This document shows positions 50,685 to 62,330 of a DNA stretch of 64,000 nucleotides, one piece after another (position 1 is the stretch's first letter; each line of letters starts with the position of its first letter). The stretch is from Prorocentrum cordatum. Lineage: Eukaryota > Sar > Dinophyceae > Prorocentrales > Prorocentraceae. The position numbers were made by a program, and so were the translations under genes. Below the pieces are notes generated by a model. It did not search any database. It was not told where the DNA came from and worked only from the letters and a program-made list of their open reading frames with translations. The stretch lies in the NCBI GenBank assembly GCA_963575745.1, contig CAUYUJ010007446.1:736660-800659 (forward strand), written 5' to 3'.

Positions 50685-52384
50685 GCTTCGTTTGGCTTTT
50701 ACAGCGTGGAGCTGAGCATGCCAGCGCACTGCATCGCGAGTTTTACGACATCGTAAAGCACATGATGGAGATGGTCGAATTAGGCGCAGCTTTCTCGTCG
50801 TGCGTCTATGGGCTGGCATACTCCAACACGGAGTGGAACTATATCCTGACGCAGCCCGACCTCAGGCATAATCCACCACCAATGGACAGCTGCCCAGGGA
50901 GTATTCACAGGAGTACTCAACGGCGCGAGGGTCAACGGGGTCCAGTTCGACAACCAGTGCGCCCGCGCGACGGCCACGCCTGCCGCTCCGCGAGGACAGC
51001 TCATCACCGTGAACAACAGCAGACGCGAGAACTACATGGTGCGATCTGTTGTTCCTGACAAGGCGCTTCCACTTTCATTCGCTGGGCCTTGCATGGAGGA
51101 GTGCTTCGTGCTCTGCGTCAGCTACAGCGTGCCGGACGACGAGGATCCCGACAATGACGAGGCGGTGGTTGACCTCGGAGGCATCGGTGGAGCATCGCCT
51201 CTTCCATGGACAGCGTCGCCGTGGAGTGCGCATGGGGCTTCGCGATTAAAAGGAGACGCAGACGAAGAAGATCATGCGCCAGGGCGACCCCATGAAGCAC
51301 GGGGGCTCCCGCCTCAGCCGCCTGTCAAGGCACCTCCTCCGGCGGCGCCTCCAGCGCCGCCGGCGCATGCAGCGGCCAGCGAGCCCCCGACGGCAGCGCC
51401 GCTGCCCGCGAAAGCACCAGCGCCAGTACTAGCGGCACTTGCAATATTTCAAGCGCCAGCTCCACGTGCACCTCCAGTACGTAGCCGACATCAGTCGCCC
51501 GCAGGATCCTTCGACGTCTCGCCGGCGATCGTGCAGGAGGACAGACGTCCGCCGCCGCCTCCTCCAGGAGACGCTTCGGCGCCAACGGCGCCGACAAGTG
51601 CGGCAGGATTTGCGCCTCCCAACGGGCGAGCAGCTATCGACCCAGGCGACGCTGGCGACGCCGAGCTGAAGACATCAGCATCTTCGGCCAACTCGCCTGA
51701 GCCAGCCGACCGCTCGAGATCACGAATCGTCAAGAGAGCACCAAAAGCCAAGACCCCATCGTCATGGAGACCAAGACCTACACGGGACACCGTGGCTAAT
51801 TATGTCATATTTGCCGCCTTCGCCTATGCCAGCGCCGAGTCCTATATCGCCGCCAGCGGCAGAGGCAGCCGACTTGGCTTCAGTAGAGCGGTTCCAGCTG
51901 AACAACCAGGACCAGTAGAAGACGATACCATCGACTACGGCAATGCGAACGAGGACACCATCGACTGCGGCAAGCCAAGCTTACCACCACTGCCGACTTT
52001 ACTAGATATCAACGTTCCACTACCTGAAGTTCAAGAAGGACCTTCGCCATCAACATTGGAGATAGACCGTTCTCGTACAAGAAATTATGGACATGCTCCA
52101 GATCCACGCGAAGGACAATAATTTCGACAAGCAACCCTGCGACTTCGAGATGCATTACTTATTGCAGCACGGTCGCAGTCTCAAAAGCGCGCAGCATCAC
52201 ACAGTCCTTCAGAAGCACCTGCAGCCAAAGACGCCGGACCAGAGGAACCTGCCGGAACTGAACCTGTCCTTCCACTGGCTGAACCCGCTGATCCTGATGC
52301 GACTGTTGACTTCGGCCCGACAACAAGCTAGAAGGTGGACGAGGACAAGCAAGAGAAGCTGGAGCTACACAGATACCAGGTCTG
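50685..52384 (+). pseudogene. integrase-RT linker, block 2
   Basis: Same structure as block 1: frame 51,009-52,121 (370 codons) is kept whole. Two replacements relative to block 1 were noticed there (Val/Ile near residue 59, Ala/Glu near residue 350), and a His/Tyr difference lies upstream at 50,822. It ends in the 85-bp repeat at 52,385 instead of RT. Confidence 0.6.
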
Positions 52385-52547
52385 GTGCCACGACCTGGAG
52401 CTCATGGAGAGTATGAGCGGCTCTGGAAGGCTGCGTCCTTGTGCGTATCTGTCAGGATTGGTTATTCATTCCCCACATGTTTTGTGGGGTTATGGTTTTC
52501 TCCTCGCCCGCGTCACCCGCGTTCCTCAGTCACGCCCTCTCCTCTCA

Positions 52548-52628
52548 GCACAGCACAGTACAGCACTGCACAGCACAGCACCGCAGCACAGCACTGCACT
52601 GCACTGCACAGCACAGCACAGCACCTCT
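52548..52628. repeat. (CAGCA)n microsatellite, copy 2
   Basis: Identical in structure to 45,524-45,604. Confidence 0.9.
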
Positions 52629-54282
52629 GGACACCATAGGGGGTGCGCAGCAGGAGGTCTCTGACCGCGGCCGCTATGCGCGCCTCTCGTCCAGGGCACG
52701 GCAGGCGTGGCATTTTCTGGGCACCAACGGTGGTGCGCAGGGGGTGGTCTCTCACCGCGGCCGCTATGCGCGCCTCTCGTCCTGGCCATAGCAGGCGTGG
52801 CGCTAGCTCGGCACCGGAGGGGGTGCGCAGGGGGTGGTCTTTTACCGCGGCCGCTATGCGCGCCTCTCGTCCAGGCACAGCAGACGCGGCATTGTCTCGA
52901 CACCGTCGTGGGTGCGCAGGGGGTGGTCTCTCACCGCGGCCGCTATGCGCTCTTCTTGTCCAGGAAACGCGGGCGTTGAGAGGGGGTGCGCAGGGGGGTG
53001 GTCTCCCACCGCGGCCGCTATGCGCGCCTCTCGTCCAAGGCATAACAGGCGTGGCACTTTCTTTGCACCAGAGGGGATGCGCATGGCGTGGTCTTTCACC
53101 GCGGCCGCTGTGCGCGCCTCTCGTCCAGGCAAAGCAGGCGTGGCACTTTCTCGACACCAGAGGGGATGGCCATGGGGTGGTCTCTCACGGCGGCCGCTAT
53201 GCGCGCCTCTCGTCCAGGCCATAGTAGGCGAGGCACTTTCTCGACACCAGAAGGGGGTGCTCAGGGGGTGGTCTCTCTCCGCGGCCGCTATGCGCGCCTC
53301 TCGTCCAGGCACAGCAGGCGCGGCATTGTCTCGACACCGTCGGGGGCGCGCAGGAGGGGGTCTCTCACCGCGGCCGCTACGCGCGCCTCTCGTCCAGGGC
53401 ATAGCAAGCGTGGCACCTCCTCGGCACCAGAGGGGATGGCCATGGGGTGGTCTCTCACGGCGGCCGCTATGCGCGCCTCTCGTCCAGGCCATAGTAGGCA
53501 TGGCACTCTCTCGACACCAGAAGGGGTGCGCAGGGGGTGGTCTCTCACGGCGGCCGCAATGCGCGCCTCTCGTCCAGGGCATACCAGGCGTGGCACTTTC
53601 TCGACACCGTCGGGGGTGCGCAGGGGGTAGTCTCTCACTGCGGCCGCTATGCGCGCTTCTCGTCAAGGCACAGCAGGCGTGGCACTTTCTTGACACCATA
53701 ACGGGTGCGCAGAGGGTGGTCTCTCACGGCGGCCGCTATGCGCGCCTCTCGTCCAGGGCATAGCAGGCGTGGCACTTTCTCAACACCAGAAGGGGGTGCG
53801 CAGGGGGTGGTCTCTCACGGCGGCCGCTATGCGCGCCTCTCGCCCAGGCGCAGCAGGCGTGGCACTTTCTCGACACCAGGGGGGGTGCTCGGGGAGTGGC
53901 CTCTCGCCGTGTCTGCTATGCGCGCTTCTCGTCCAGGCACAGCAGGCGTGGCACTTTCTCGACGCTAGAGGGGGTGCGCAGGGGGTGGTCTCTCACCGCA
54001 GCCGCTATGCGCGCCTCTCGTCCAGGCCATAGTAGGCATGGCACTCTCTCGACACCAGAAGGGGTGCGCAGGGGGTGGTCTCTCACGGCGGCCGCTAGGC
54101 GCGCTTCTCGTCCAGGGCATACCAGGCGCGGCACTTTCTCGACACCATAACGGGTGCGCAGAGGGTGGTCGCCCACCGCGGTCGCTATGCGCGCCTCTCG
54201 TCCAGGGCACAGCAGGCGTGGCACTCTCTCGACGCCAGAGGGAGTGCGCAGGGGGGTGGTTTCTCTAAGAATGTAAGGCGAG
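52629..54282 (+). repeat. 90-bp satellite array A, copy 2
   Basis: About 19 units, same order of unit variants as copy 1. Differences noticed: G/A near 53,630, T/G near 54,098 and T/G near 54,140. Unit number is unchanged between copies, so little satellite turnover has occurred since duplication. Confidence 0.9.
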
Positions 54283-54330
54283 CGGCATTTCCAGGAGGAC
54301 ATAGGGGTGCACAGTCCTGGGGGGGCGTTA

Positions 54331-54374
54331 TCATCATCATCATCATCATCACCACCATCATCATCATCATCATC
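54331..54374. repeat. (TCA)n microsatellite, copy 2
   Basis: Six bases longer than copy 1 at 47,308-47,344. Confidence 0.9.
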
Positions 54375-55015
54375 AAGAACTGTAGCCATCCTTGTTCATG
54401 CCGATCACGCAGCCCGATAGGTGAAAGCAGGCGACCGCCAGTGATTCTCCGTTAATCACGAGTTCCCTATCGTGGCGCCCTAATGCGCCATCACCGCGTT
54501 GCCATCTTCGTGCGAGCAGCTCAAGAACACAATGTTGGAGATGGGCGCCGAGGTGAGCCTATATGGTTTACGCGCATATATGTTGTCAGGCATCGGGGCG
54601 TTTTGGTACGCAGCGCATTTCATGCTTACCAGCGACAGCTTCTGAATAGGTGACCTGGGGCGCCCCTCGCCAGGCGCGACAGTTTGCCGCGTCAGCGAGG
54701 CGACGACGATGCAAGGAGGCCGTGCTTGGTCAGGTCCTGCTGAAACCTTCTTCCGGCGGGTTCCCAGCTGATCAGCCAGGGATGGCGGAGGGTGGCGATG
54801 CCTCGCCGTTGGTAAAAGTTCGGCGGGTCGGCGACGCTGGCAACGGGCGCGTTGCCGCGCCCGCGCAGGACACGGACATGATGTCCACGCCCATGCAGGC
54901 CATCATTCCCCAGCGGTCCCCAGCAGTTCTGCTTGCTACCTCTGTTCGTTCCACAGGCGCCCCTCGCATTCAGCTGTCCCCTGAGAGGGCGGAGACGGAC
55001 CGCCGTTGGGCAGCA
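54375..55015. other. unassigned sequence between satellite arrays, copy 2
   Basis: Duplicate of 47,345-47,985; no gene recognised. Confidence 0.5.
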
Positions 55016-55527
55016 GGGCATGCCAGGCGTGGAATTTTCTCGGCGCCATAGGGGGTGCGCAGGGGTTGGTCCCTGAGCGCGGCCGCTACCCGCGCCGGTC
55101 GTCCAGGGCATAGCAGGAGTGGCACTTTCCCGACACCATGGGGGGTGCGCAGGGGGAGGTCACCGGGTGGTCCCCGAGCGCGGTCGGTATCCGTGCCGGT
55201 CGTCCAGGGCGCTGCTGTCCGTGACGGTCGCCCAGGGCGTAGCAGGCATGGCATATTCTCGACGCCGCAGGGGGTGCGCACGGGGTGGTCCTTGAGCGCG
55301 GCCCCTACCCGTGACGGTGGTGCCCAGGGCACATCGGTACGCAAGTTTGCTATCCGCGCCGGTCGCGCTCAGGGCGCAGGGGAACGCTGGCGGAGCAGGC
55401 GTGGCATATTCTCATAACCTTAGGGGGTCCGCAGGTGGTGGTCTCTGCGCGCGGCCGCTATCCGAGCCAGTCGTCCAGGGCGCAACAGGCGCGGCACTTT
55501 CTCGACACCATAGGGGGTGAGCAGGGA
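55016..55527 (+). repeat. 90-bp satellite array B, copy 2
   Basis: Duplicate of 47,986-48,497. Confidence 0.8.
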
Positions 55528-55633
55528 ATGGCCACCAACCTCATTCTTCTCACATGCTTCATTTCAGCCATCATCACTCCAGCCATAATATAAGTATGTG
55601 GGCTTCCTCGGTCGCGAAATTTTCCGTGTGGTT

Positions 55634-56719
55634 TCAGGTATGCTTGGGATCTCAGGCGCAAGGTGCATCGGGACCAGGTCGACAGAATCGACGAGACGAT
55701 CAGCATCTTCGTGGAGTTTTACACGCCCAGATGTTACTTATGGTCAGCTTCGGCAGTGATGAAGGAGGCCAACATGCTGGAGGCATCACGACAAGCAGGG
55801 TACCCGGGCTTGCAGTGGCTAGCTTAACGAGTCAAGCGAGCTCGTCGCGATGGGCGAGCCAGCAGCACCGATAATCCCAGGAGTTCAGCCATCAACAAGA
55901 GCTCGCCGCTCGAGACTGTCGCGCCACTCAGAGGTCAAGGCCATCTTGATCAGCATCAGCTTAGAGCTCTGCATCCCTCGACAAGCGCGGCAGTCAAGAA
56001 GCCGGCGTTCCTACGCACAGTCAACGTCACCCTGTGCAGGTGATTACTCAAGTGCCAAGGCGAATCGAAGTTCAGCGAGCATTCAGAGTTGCAGAGCTCT
56101 TTTCCAGTCGCGAGTATGAGCGGGACAGCTGCAGCGGCCGTCTACCCATGACCCATGGTTACGGCGATTCTTCACGATATCCATGACCCCTGATGGCTCG
56201 GCGTGGTCCAGGACAAGGCAAGTTTTTTACACGCACATCTGGAACTGCGAGCGATGCTGGCATGGATTGCGCAAGAAGATGGCCGACGGCAGCTCAGGCT
56301 ACTGCGCCGTGCGCGCGTGGCAGGCTGGAGGCTTGCTACAGGCCGCTTTGGAGCACCACCTGGAGGCGTGCCAGATGCAGGAGCAGACGCACCTCCTCCA
56401 CCGGGACTGGCTGTACCAGCTGGTGCCCCAGTGGTACCAGCAGCGGCCGCGGCAGCCGCGCCAGCGGCCCAAGAGCCGGAGCCGCCGGCACCTGCGGCAC
56501 TACAACCTTCGGCACCAGCACCAGCAGTACCAGTTCCAGAAGTTGCTCCTCCTGCCGCTCAAGGAAATCAAGCAGAATGGGCAGCAGTACCAGCCGAGGT
56601 CATCGAACCGCCTCCTGAAGCAGCTGCACCTCCTACCCGCATCGAGCAGAGCTTCGACCTCAAAGCGGCCTAGAATGCTTGTTTGCGACCCGAAGGCTTC
56701 AACAATGGAGAAGAAGGCC
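55634..56719 (+). pseudogene. block 3, spacer before integrase
   Basis: Near-identical to block 2 up to 56,511. From 56,512 it is the older, diverged lineage, for example QFQKLLLLPLKEIKQNGQQY where blocks 1 and 2 have MEIKQNKQQH. It ends IEQSFDLKAA followed by a stop at 56,671. Confidence 0.6.
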
Positions 56720-57700
56720 ATGAGCATGGGCACGCATTTCAAGTTTGGCTCGCGGCCGCCATGGAGCTCAAGAAGATGCCGTGCAGAGCCGGCTATGGCA
56801 AGGAAGTCATCGAGCTAGCCGACAACGTCACCGAGCGTTGCAAGGAGCGTTCCACGTGGAAGCGGGAGCTTACGAGCCCATTGATCAAGTCATTGGTGTC
56901 CGATCTCTGCAGCTACTGAGTCCAGACGGACCTCATCATCATCTCCGAGAAGACCTCCATTGTTTGCGTCGCCGGGTGCATCCGATGGGTTTGGTCGAAG
57001 AGATCTCAAGGAAGGCGGCCGGCGAGTGGATGGCGGTCGTTGTCGGGATGTTGATCAGGTGTTTCGGCCCTAGTGCGTTCTTTGTCACCGACCAGGAAGG
57101 AGCCATCACGAGCGACCTCGTGGGCACGTGCTGCGAGAAGTTCAACATCGCCCGGGACTTCGGAGGCTCGCAAGGGCATGCGAGAGCTCCTATTACAGAG
57201 AGGTGAATCGAGACTATCAGGACGGGAGCTCAGAGGGTGTGGGCCGCCGTCGAGAAGCAAGGTCTCAAGGCGACGGAAGGCCAGATGGTCTGCGAGGTGG
57301 CCCTGTCTACCAACTACCAACAGCATGCTGAGCCACAACGGCGCGACGCCTACTCGAGGATTTCTCGGGCATTAACCTCGTGAACTCTACGATCCAGAAA
57401 TCAGGGCACTCTCCGCGGAACCGGAGCACTCGAGGCCGTTCCATACGGCATCGAGGCAGGCATGCTTTTCAGGATGTTCGCCAGGGAGGCCATCTTGCAG
57501 ATCATCGTGGAGGACACGCCCTGCGTGGCGCAGAACACCAAGACGCAGAAGTTCAAGCCTGAAGACCGAGCCAGGCTGATCGACGGCGCGGAGGCCGACT
57601 TCTGGCGCGAGCTCGACAGCCAAGGACGGCCCTGGCTGGCGAGGGCCGTGTGAAGCCATCAAGGTCCATTCGGACGGTTCAAGAGCGGTGGCCGACCGGC
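56720..57700 (+). pseudogene. integrase, block 3, exact D(35)E core
   Basis: Frame 56,683-56,919 has ELKKMPCRAGYGKEVIELAD and stops at a TGA just before QTDLIIISEK (first Asp at 56,930). A net two-base change later, the frame ending at 57,206 reads RCFGPSAFFVTDQEGAITSD (second Asp at 57,090). The Glu of APITER follows at 57,198, exactly 35 residues between. The next codon is TGA, where blocks 1 and 2 have TGG. The C-terminal block is partly visible as ARLIDGAEADFWRELDSQGR in 57,462-57,653. It is the only integrase here with intact D-to-E phase, but a nonsense codon and frameshifts inactivate it. Confidence 0.85.
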
Positions 57701-59470
57701 GAGGGCACATCATGTTGCTGCCCATCAGGCACTTCAGTCCTCACGTGGGTTGCGTTTGGCTTCTACAGCGCGGAGCTCAGCATACCAATGCAGCGCATTA
57801 CGAGTTCAAGGGCATCGTGAAGCATATGATGGGGATGGTCGGGTCATGTGCAGCTTTCTCGTCGTGCGTCAATGGGCTGGCATACTCCAACGCGGAGCGT
57901 AACTACATCCTGACGCCGCCCGGCCTCGAGCATAATCCACCACCAATGTGGACAGCTGCCCAGATAGTATTCACAGGAGCACTCAACGGCGCGAAGTTCG
58001 ACGGGATCCAGTTTGGCAGCCAGTGCATGCGCACGACGGCCACTCCTGCAGCTCAGCGAGGACGGCTCATCACCTGAAACAACAGCAGACGCGAGAGCTA
58101 CATGATGCGATTGTTGTTCCAGACAAGGCGCTTCCTCTTTCATTCGCTGAGACTTGGATTGAGGAGTGCTTCGTGCTCTACTTCAGCTACAGCAAGCCGA
58201 ACGACGAGGATCGCGACAACGATGAGGTGGAGGTTGACCTCGGCGGCAGTGGTGGAGCATCACTTATTCCATGGACAGCGTCACCGTGGATTTCGCAAGG
58301 GACTGCATGACTAAAAAGAGATGCAGACGAGGGAGATCATGCACAAGGGTGACCTCATGAAGCACCGAGGCTTCCGCCTCAGCCGCCTGTCAAGGCACCT
58401 CCTCTGGCAGCGCCTCAAGCGCCGCCGGCGCAGGCAGCTGCCGACGAGCCTTCGGAGGCAGCGCCGCTGCCCACGAAATCACCAGTGCCAGAGCCAGCGG
58501 CACCTGCAGCAGTTCAAGCACCAGCTCCACGTGCACCTCCAGTACGTCGCCGACATCAGTCGCCCGCAGAACTCTTCGACATCTCGCCGGAAATCGCGCA
58601 GGAGGACGCCCACCGTCGTCTCCTCCAGGAGGCGCGTCAGCACCAACGGCGCCGACAGCTACAGCAGGCTTTGCACCGCCCGAGGGGCAAGCAGCTATCC
58701 ATCCAGACGACGCGGGCGACGCCGAGCTGAAGACGTCAGCATCATCGGGCAACGCGCCCGAAACAGCCGACCGTTCGAGATCACGAATCGTCGAGGGCGC
58801 ACCAAAAGCAGAGGCCCGATCGTCTTGGAGACCAAGACCTACACGGGACACCGCGGCAATGCCGTTGTCGCCCATACCAGCGCCGAGTCCTATATCGCCG
58901 CCAGCGGCAGAGGCAGCCGACTTGGCTTCAGTAGAGCAAGTGCACCATCCTGGTCATCAGCCAGCAGCTGCTCCAGCAGAACAACCTGGGCCAGAATAAG
59001 AAGATACCATCGACTACGGCAAGGCGAGCGAGGACACCATCGACTACGGCAAGCCCAGCTCGCCACCACTGCCGACTCTACTAGATGTCAACGTTCCACT
59101 TCCTGAAGTTCAAGAAGGACCTTCGCCATCAACATCGGAGAGATACCGTTCTCGGACAAGAGATCATGGCCTGCTCCAGATCCACGCGAAGGAGAGGAAG
59201 TTCGACAAGAAGCCCTGCGACTTCGAGACGTATTACCTAGTGGAGCAAGGTCACAGCCTCAACGGCGCGAAGCATCACACAGCCCTCCAGATGCACCTGC
59301 AGCCAAATACGCCCGACCAGAAAGAAGAAGCTGCAGCACCTGGGCACATTCTTCCACTGGCTGAACCCGCTGATCCTGATGCGACTGTTGGCTACGGCCC
59401 GGCAACAAGCGAGAAGGTGGACGTGGACAAGCAGGAAAAGTTGGTGCTAAGCAGCTACCAGGTCTGGTTC
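57701..59470 (+). pseudogene. integrase-RT linker, block 3
   Basis: Homologous to the linkers of blocks 1 and 2 but more broken. Recognisable parts are CVNGLAYSNAERNYILTPPG, DEDRDNDEVEVDLGGSGGAS, a Pro/Ala-rich stretch (58,480-58,560), DVNVPLPEVQEGPSPSTSE and LLQIHAKERKFDKKPCDFE. Near 59,460, after TACCAGGTCTGG, it continues into RT, showing what the other two blocks have lost. Confidence 0.65.
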
Positions 59471-60740
59471 GCCGCGAAGCAGGCAGATCATCGGCTAGGG
59501 CAACCTTATGCGCCTGGTGGTGCCGACCAGATTCAAGCCGAAGTTCGGCGATGAGTATTCCATGCGTGCTTTCGTGGACGCCGTCTATATTCTCCACTGT
59601 GTGCATCAAGAATGGAACAGTGTACTTCCATGGAAGGCCTCAGCCGCGTTTGCAGTACTTCAGGGTCCAGTGACCAGGTCCATGTGTTTCTTCTATTCCA
59701 TTCGTGAAGCCAGTTGTTTCTCAGCGTTTTCTGACGATCTGCTTGCGCCTCAAGAAGTCACGGATCACTGGAATGCAGTGGAGATTGGCGACTACGGGGA
59801 AGCAGTATCACTCTACAGCCACGACGTTTCGAGGTTGACCTGACTACCAACGCCACGAACGTGGTCGACGGCATCTGGGTCAGGAGTTGGAAGAACAGGC
59901 AGAAGCGCATCGCAAAGTCAAGCTGATGTGGCCGTGGTTTCTTGGATCGTCAGAAGACTTCAGTGAGTCGTCACTTGTCACCGGCGTCTAGGTTAGTCAC
60001 GCGCCACTGCATTCACTGACAATGCACGTCAGTCTTCTCTTCGGGAGCTTAGACATTTCAGCCACGTTTCTGCAGGGGCTGAAATCTGCGGAAGTTGCCA
60101 GCAAGGCGAACGAATTAGGTCGTGAAGTCAAGGCAGCCAGGCAGGCGCGGTTTCACCCGCCGGCGAACATCTGGCGCCACTGGAATAGCAACGCTAACAG
60201 TCGTACTGTAGTGCTGGATGGAGATGTTCTGTTCAGTATCAAATGCCTCAAGGCGTTATGTGGCCTGGTGGATGCACCGCTGCTGCGGCAGCTCGCGCCC
60301 CTTGACTACCTTGAGCTGGACGTTGGTTTCAGGGTGCGCACGCGATGAGTGATTTCAGATGAGTATCAATGGCTGGGTTGTTGTGGCTTTATGCATCATC
60401 CATGTGGCCGACCTACTGCCAGGAACAATTCAACGCTTCTTGGACCAGATCGCGGCGAATCTAGGCAAGGAGTTTGGCAGCCCCAAGCGAACATGAATAC
60501 CTTTCACGCGCGAGCTACTTGCACCAGGGCACCCACTCGCACATCAACAACACAACTTGGAGAAGCTGTCGGAGGCCAAGGTTTCAGACACCAAGCGCCG
60601 CAAGAAGGATTTTCAGGAGTTGGACGAGTTTGAGCACCATCAGTCCAGGTCTCTGGCTTGCAGTTTGCTACGGCTTCGTCCTACAATGATGGATCTCGCT
60701 CGCGATGTAGTTTCCATGCAGTCTGAGATGGTGAAACCTT
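59471..60740 (+). pseudogene. reverse transcriptase (RVT_2 type), element 1
   Basis: N-terminal part: VVDGIWVRSWKNRQKRIAKS near 59,850-59,925 resembles the VDG.WVR.WK..KRIVKS block. Frame 60,022-60,348 has FGSLDISATFLQGL with the motif A Asp at 60,052, FHPPANIW, and LKALCGLVDAPLL (the LK.LYGL.DAPR.W block). Frame near 60,370-60,490 reads WVVVALCIIHVADLLPG, where copia RTs have HVDD: the first Asp codon is GCC (Ala) at 60,407, the second is kept at 60,410. FLDQIAANLGKEFGSPK follows. SLACSLLRLRPTMMDLARDV (60,649-60,708) matches the block before RNase H. Several frameshifts. Would copy element RNA; this copy is inactive. Confidence 0.8.
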
Positions 60741-61450
60741 AGTCGCAGCATCTCACGAGTGCCAATCGAGTTCTGGCCAAGGTCAATAAGACGAAGCTCA
60801 CGAATGGGCTGCGCTGTCATCGAGTACCTTTCCCAGTACGGCTATGCAGTATCCATGATCGCGGGCGCGCGAACAAGAAAAGCGGCTATCCGTATGATGG
60901 CAAGATGATTTTGCGGATGCTCCATTCCTTGAATGGTAGCACACCGGTGTGGATTTCGGGAGAATGCCTATCACGAGTTGGAGGATTCGGACGCGTGATT
61001 TTCTGAAGTGCAAGGATGGCTTTGAGAGTTTCACAGTCGGCATTCGATTCAGAGACAATGTCAGCTATTGGATGCACGCAGGTGGGGCAGCTCATCGCAG
61101 CAAGGTTCGCGGAGCTATTTTGCAACATGCTTTTGTCAGAAGCTCAACAAGGCATCGCAGCACATGGCATGCTGAAAATGACTCTTCAAGATTTGGCAGT
61201 CATTCCGCATGGTGCAGGAACTGATTGCGTGGACCTCTTCGAGCTGATCACTGGTGGTCGTGGCACACCTTCCGACAAGGTTCAACGAGTGGCGATGATT
61301 GCTCTGTGAGAAGGTCGACTTCACAGGATTCGTGCACTCTTGTACCAACAAGGTCGATGCTAGCAGATGGGCAGGCGAAAGAAGGTTGGTTCGATATACT
61401 GTGGCTTTGCATCACAGCCGACAAGTGAAAGGTCACCCTGTTCGAAGGAA
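60741..61450 (+). pseudogene. RNase H, element 1
   Basis: Begins with TSANRVLAKVNKTK at about 60,753. HDRGRANKKSGYPYDGKMI corresponds to the D.S.AN...... block, with an apparent His-Asp at the catalytic position. MALRVSQSAFDSETMSA (61,016 on) matches C.RV.RS...AET.A, and GQLIAARFAELF follows. The end is LVPTRSMLADGQAKEG at 61,339-61,386, the W.PT..M.AD.LTK signature. Frames change at about 61,000 and 61,310. Degrades the RNA strand during reverse transcription in intact elements. Confidence 0.75.
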
Positions 61451-61981
61451 CAAGGAGTCAGGCACAAGTGTGCCACGCTACGCGGGGAAGCTACCGAGAA
61501 GGAATTCACCAATATCCAGGAGTAGCAGACCACGAAGTTCGACTATGCCAACATGCTTTGCAGTTGGGCGGGGAAGCGGTCCGATATTCATATACATCGT
61601 GATGAGGAGAAGAAGTGAGTGAAGGGCGTTTTCTTTCTCTCTCTCTCCCTCTCTCTCTCCCTCTCTCCTCATCTTTGCGTGTGCTCCACGAACAGAGATG
61701 TTTCACATGAGTTCAGGGCGCAGGGTGTGCAATGTAAACTTAGCAATCCAGCTTGAACTCTTTACGCTTCGCGTATCCCCACCAGCCCATCTCACAACAG
61801 CAACTCATGCGAAGCATGCCGACAGTCGTGTTTTTCAGGCGTGTGCCCGTTTGGCCCCGCATATCTCCCCTGTCGACTCCTTCCTCCCGCCTCCTTGTAC
61901 ATCCTCCTTGTGGGGGGGGGCGGGAAAAGGACGAGGCGGAGGAGGAGGGAGAGAAAGCGCTCCTCGTGATTTGACTCGTTT
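61451..61981. other. 3' flank of element 1, with a (CTCTCTC)n run
   Basis: A CT-rich run lies at 61,638-61,676. No gene recognised. A 3' LTR would be expected in this area or further on but was not found. Confidence 0.5.
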
Positions 61982-62330
61982 GGGGTTTCTCGTCCTGGTG
62001 TGAGTCGTTCGGGCCCTTCTTCCTGGTGTGAGTCGTTCGGGCTCTTCGTGGTGTGAGTCGTTCGGGCTCTTCGTCCTGGTGTGAGTCGTTCGGGCTTCTC
62101 GTGGTGTGAGTTGTTCGGGCCCCTCATCCTGGTGTGAGTCGTTCGGGCCCCTCCTCCTGGTGTGACTCGTTCGGGCTCCTCGTGGTGTGAGTCGTTCGGG
62201 GCCCGCGTCGTGGTGTGAGTCGTTCGGGCTCCTCGTGGTGTGAGTCGTTCGGGCGCCTCGTTGTGAGTCGTTCGGGCTCTTCGTGGTGTGAGTCGTTCGG
62301 GCCCCTCGTCCTGGTGTGGTTCGGGCTCCT
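61982..62330. repeat. minisatellite TGGTGTGAGTCGTTCGGGC, 21-33-bp units
   Basis: About 14 units of GTGTGAGTCGTTCGGGC followed by variable CTCTTCG/CCCCTCGTCC spacers. Confidence 0.9.

Larger units (their letters stand above)
49482..56511 (+). repeat. recent 7.03-kb tandem duplication, copy 2
   Basis: Duplicate of 42,459-49,481, including integrase, linker, CAGCA microsatellite, both satellite arrays and the intervening spacers, in the same order and orientation. Confidence 0.95.
38468..61620 (+). mobile_element. copia-type retrotransposon complex (element 1) with internal duplications
   Basis: Order on the plus strand: gag with CCHC knuckle, decayed protease, three copies of a spacer-integrase-linker block (starting 41,580, 48,604 and 55,634), RT, RNase H. 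Gag-PR-IN-RT-RNH is the Ty1/copia order. The extra blocks and satellites came from duplication. Two old, diverged element copies probably lay in tandem: one carrying gag, PR, IN and linker, the other IN, linker, RT and RNase H. Unequal exchange then added a third block. No domain set is intact, and the 3' LTR is not identified with confidence. Confidence 0.8.
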
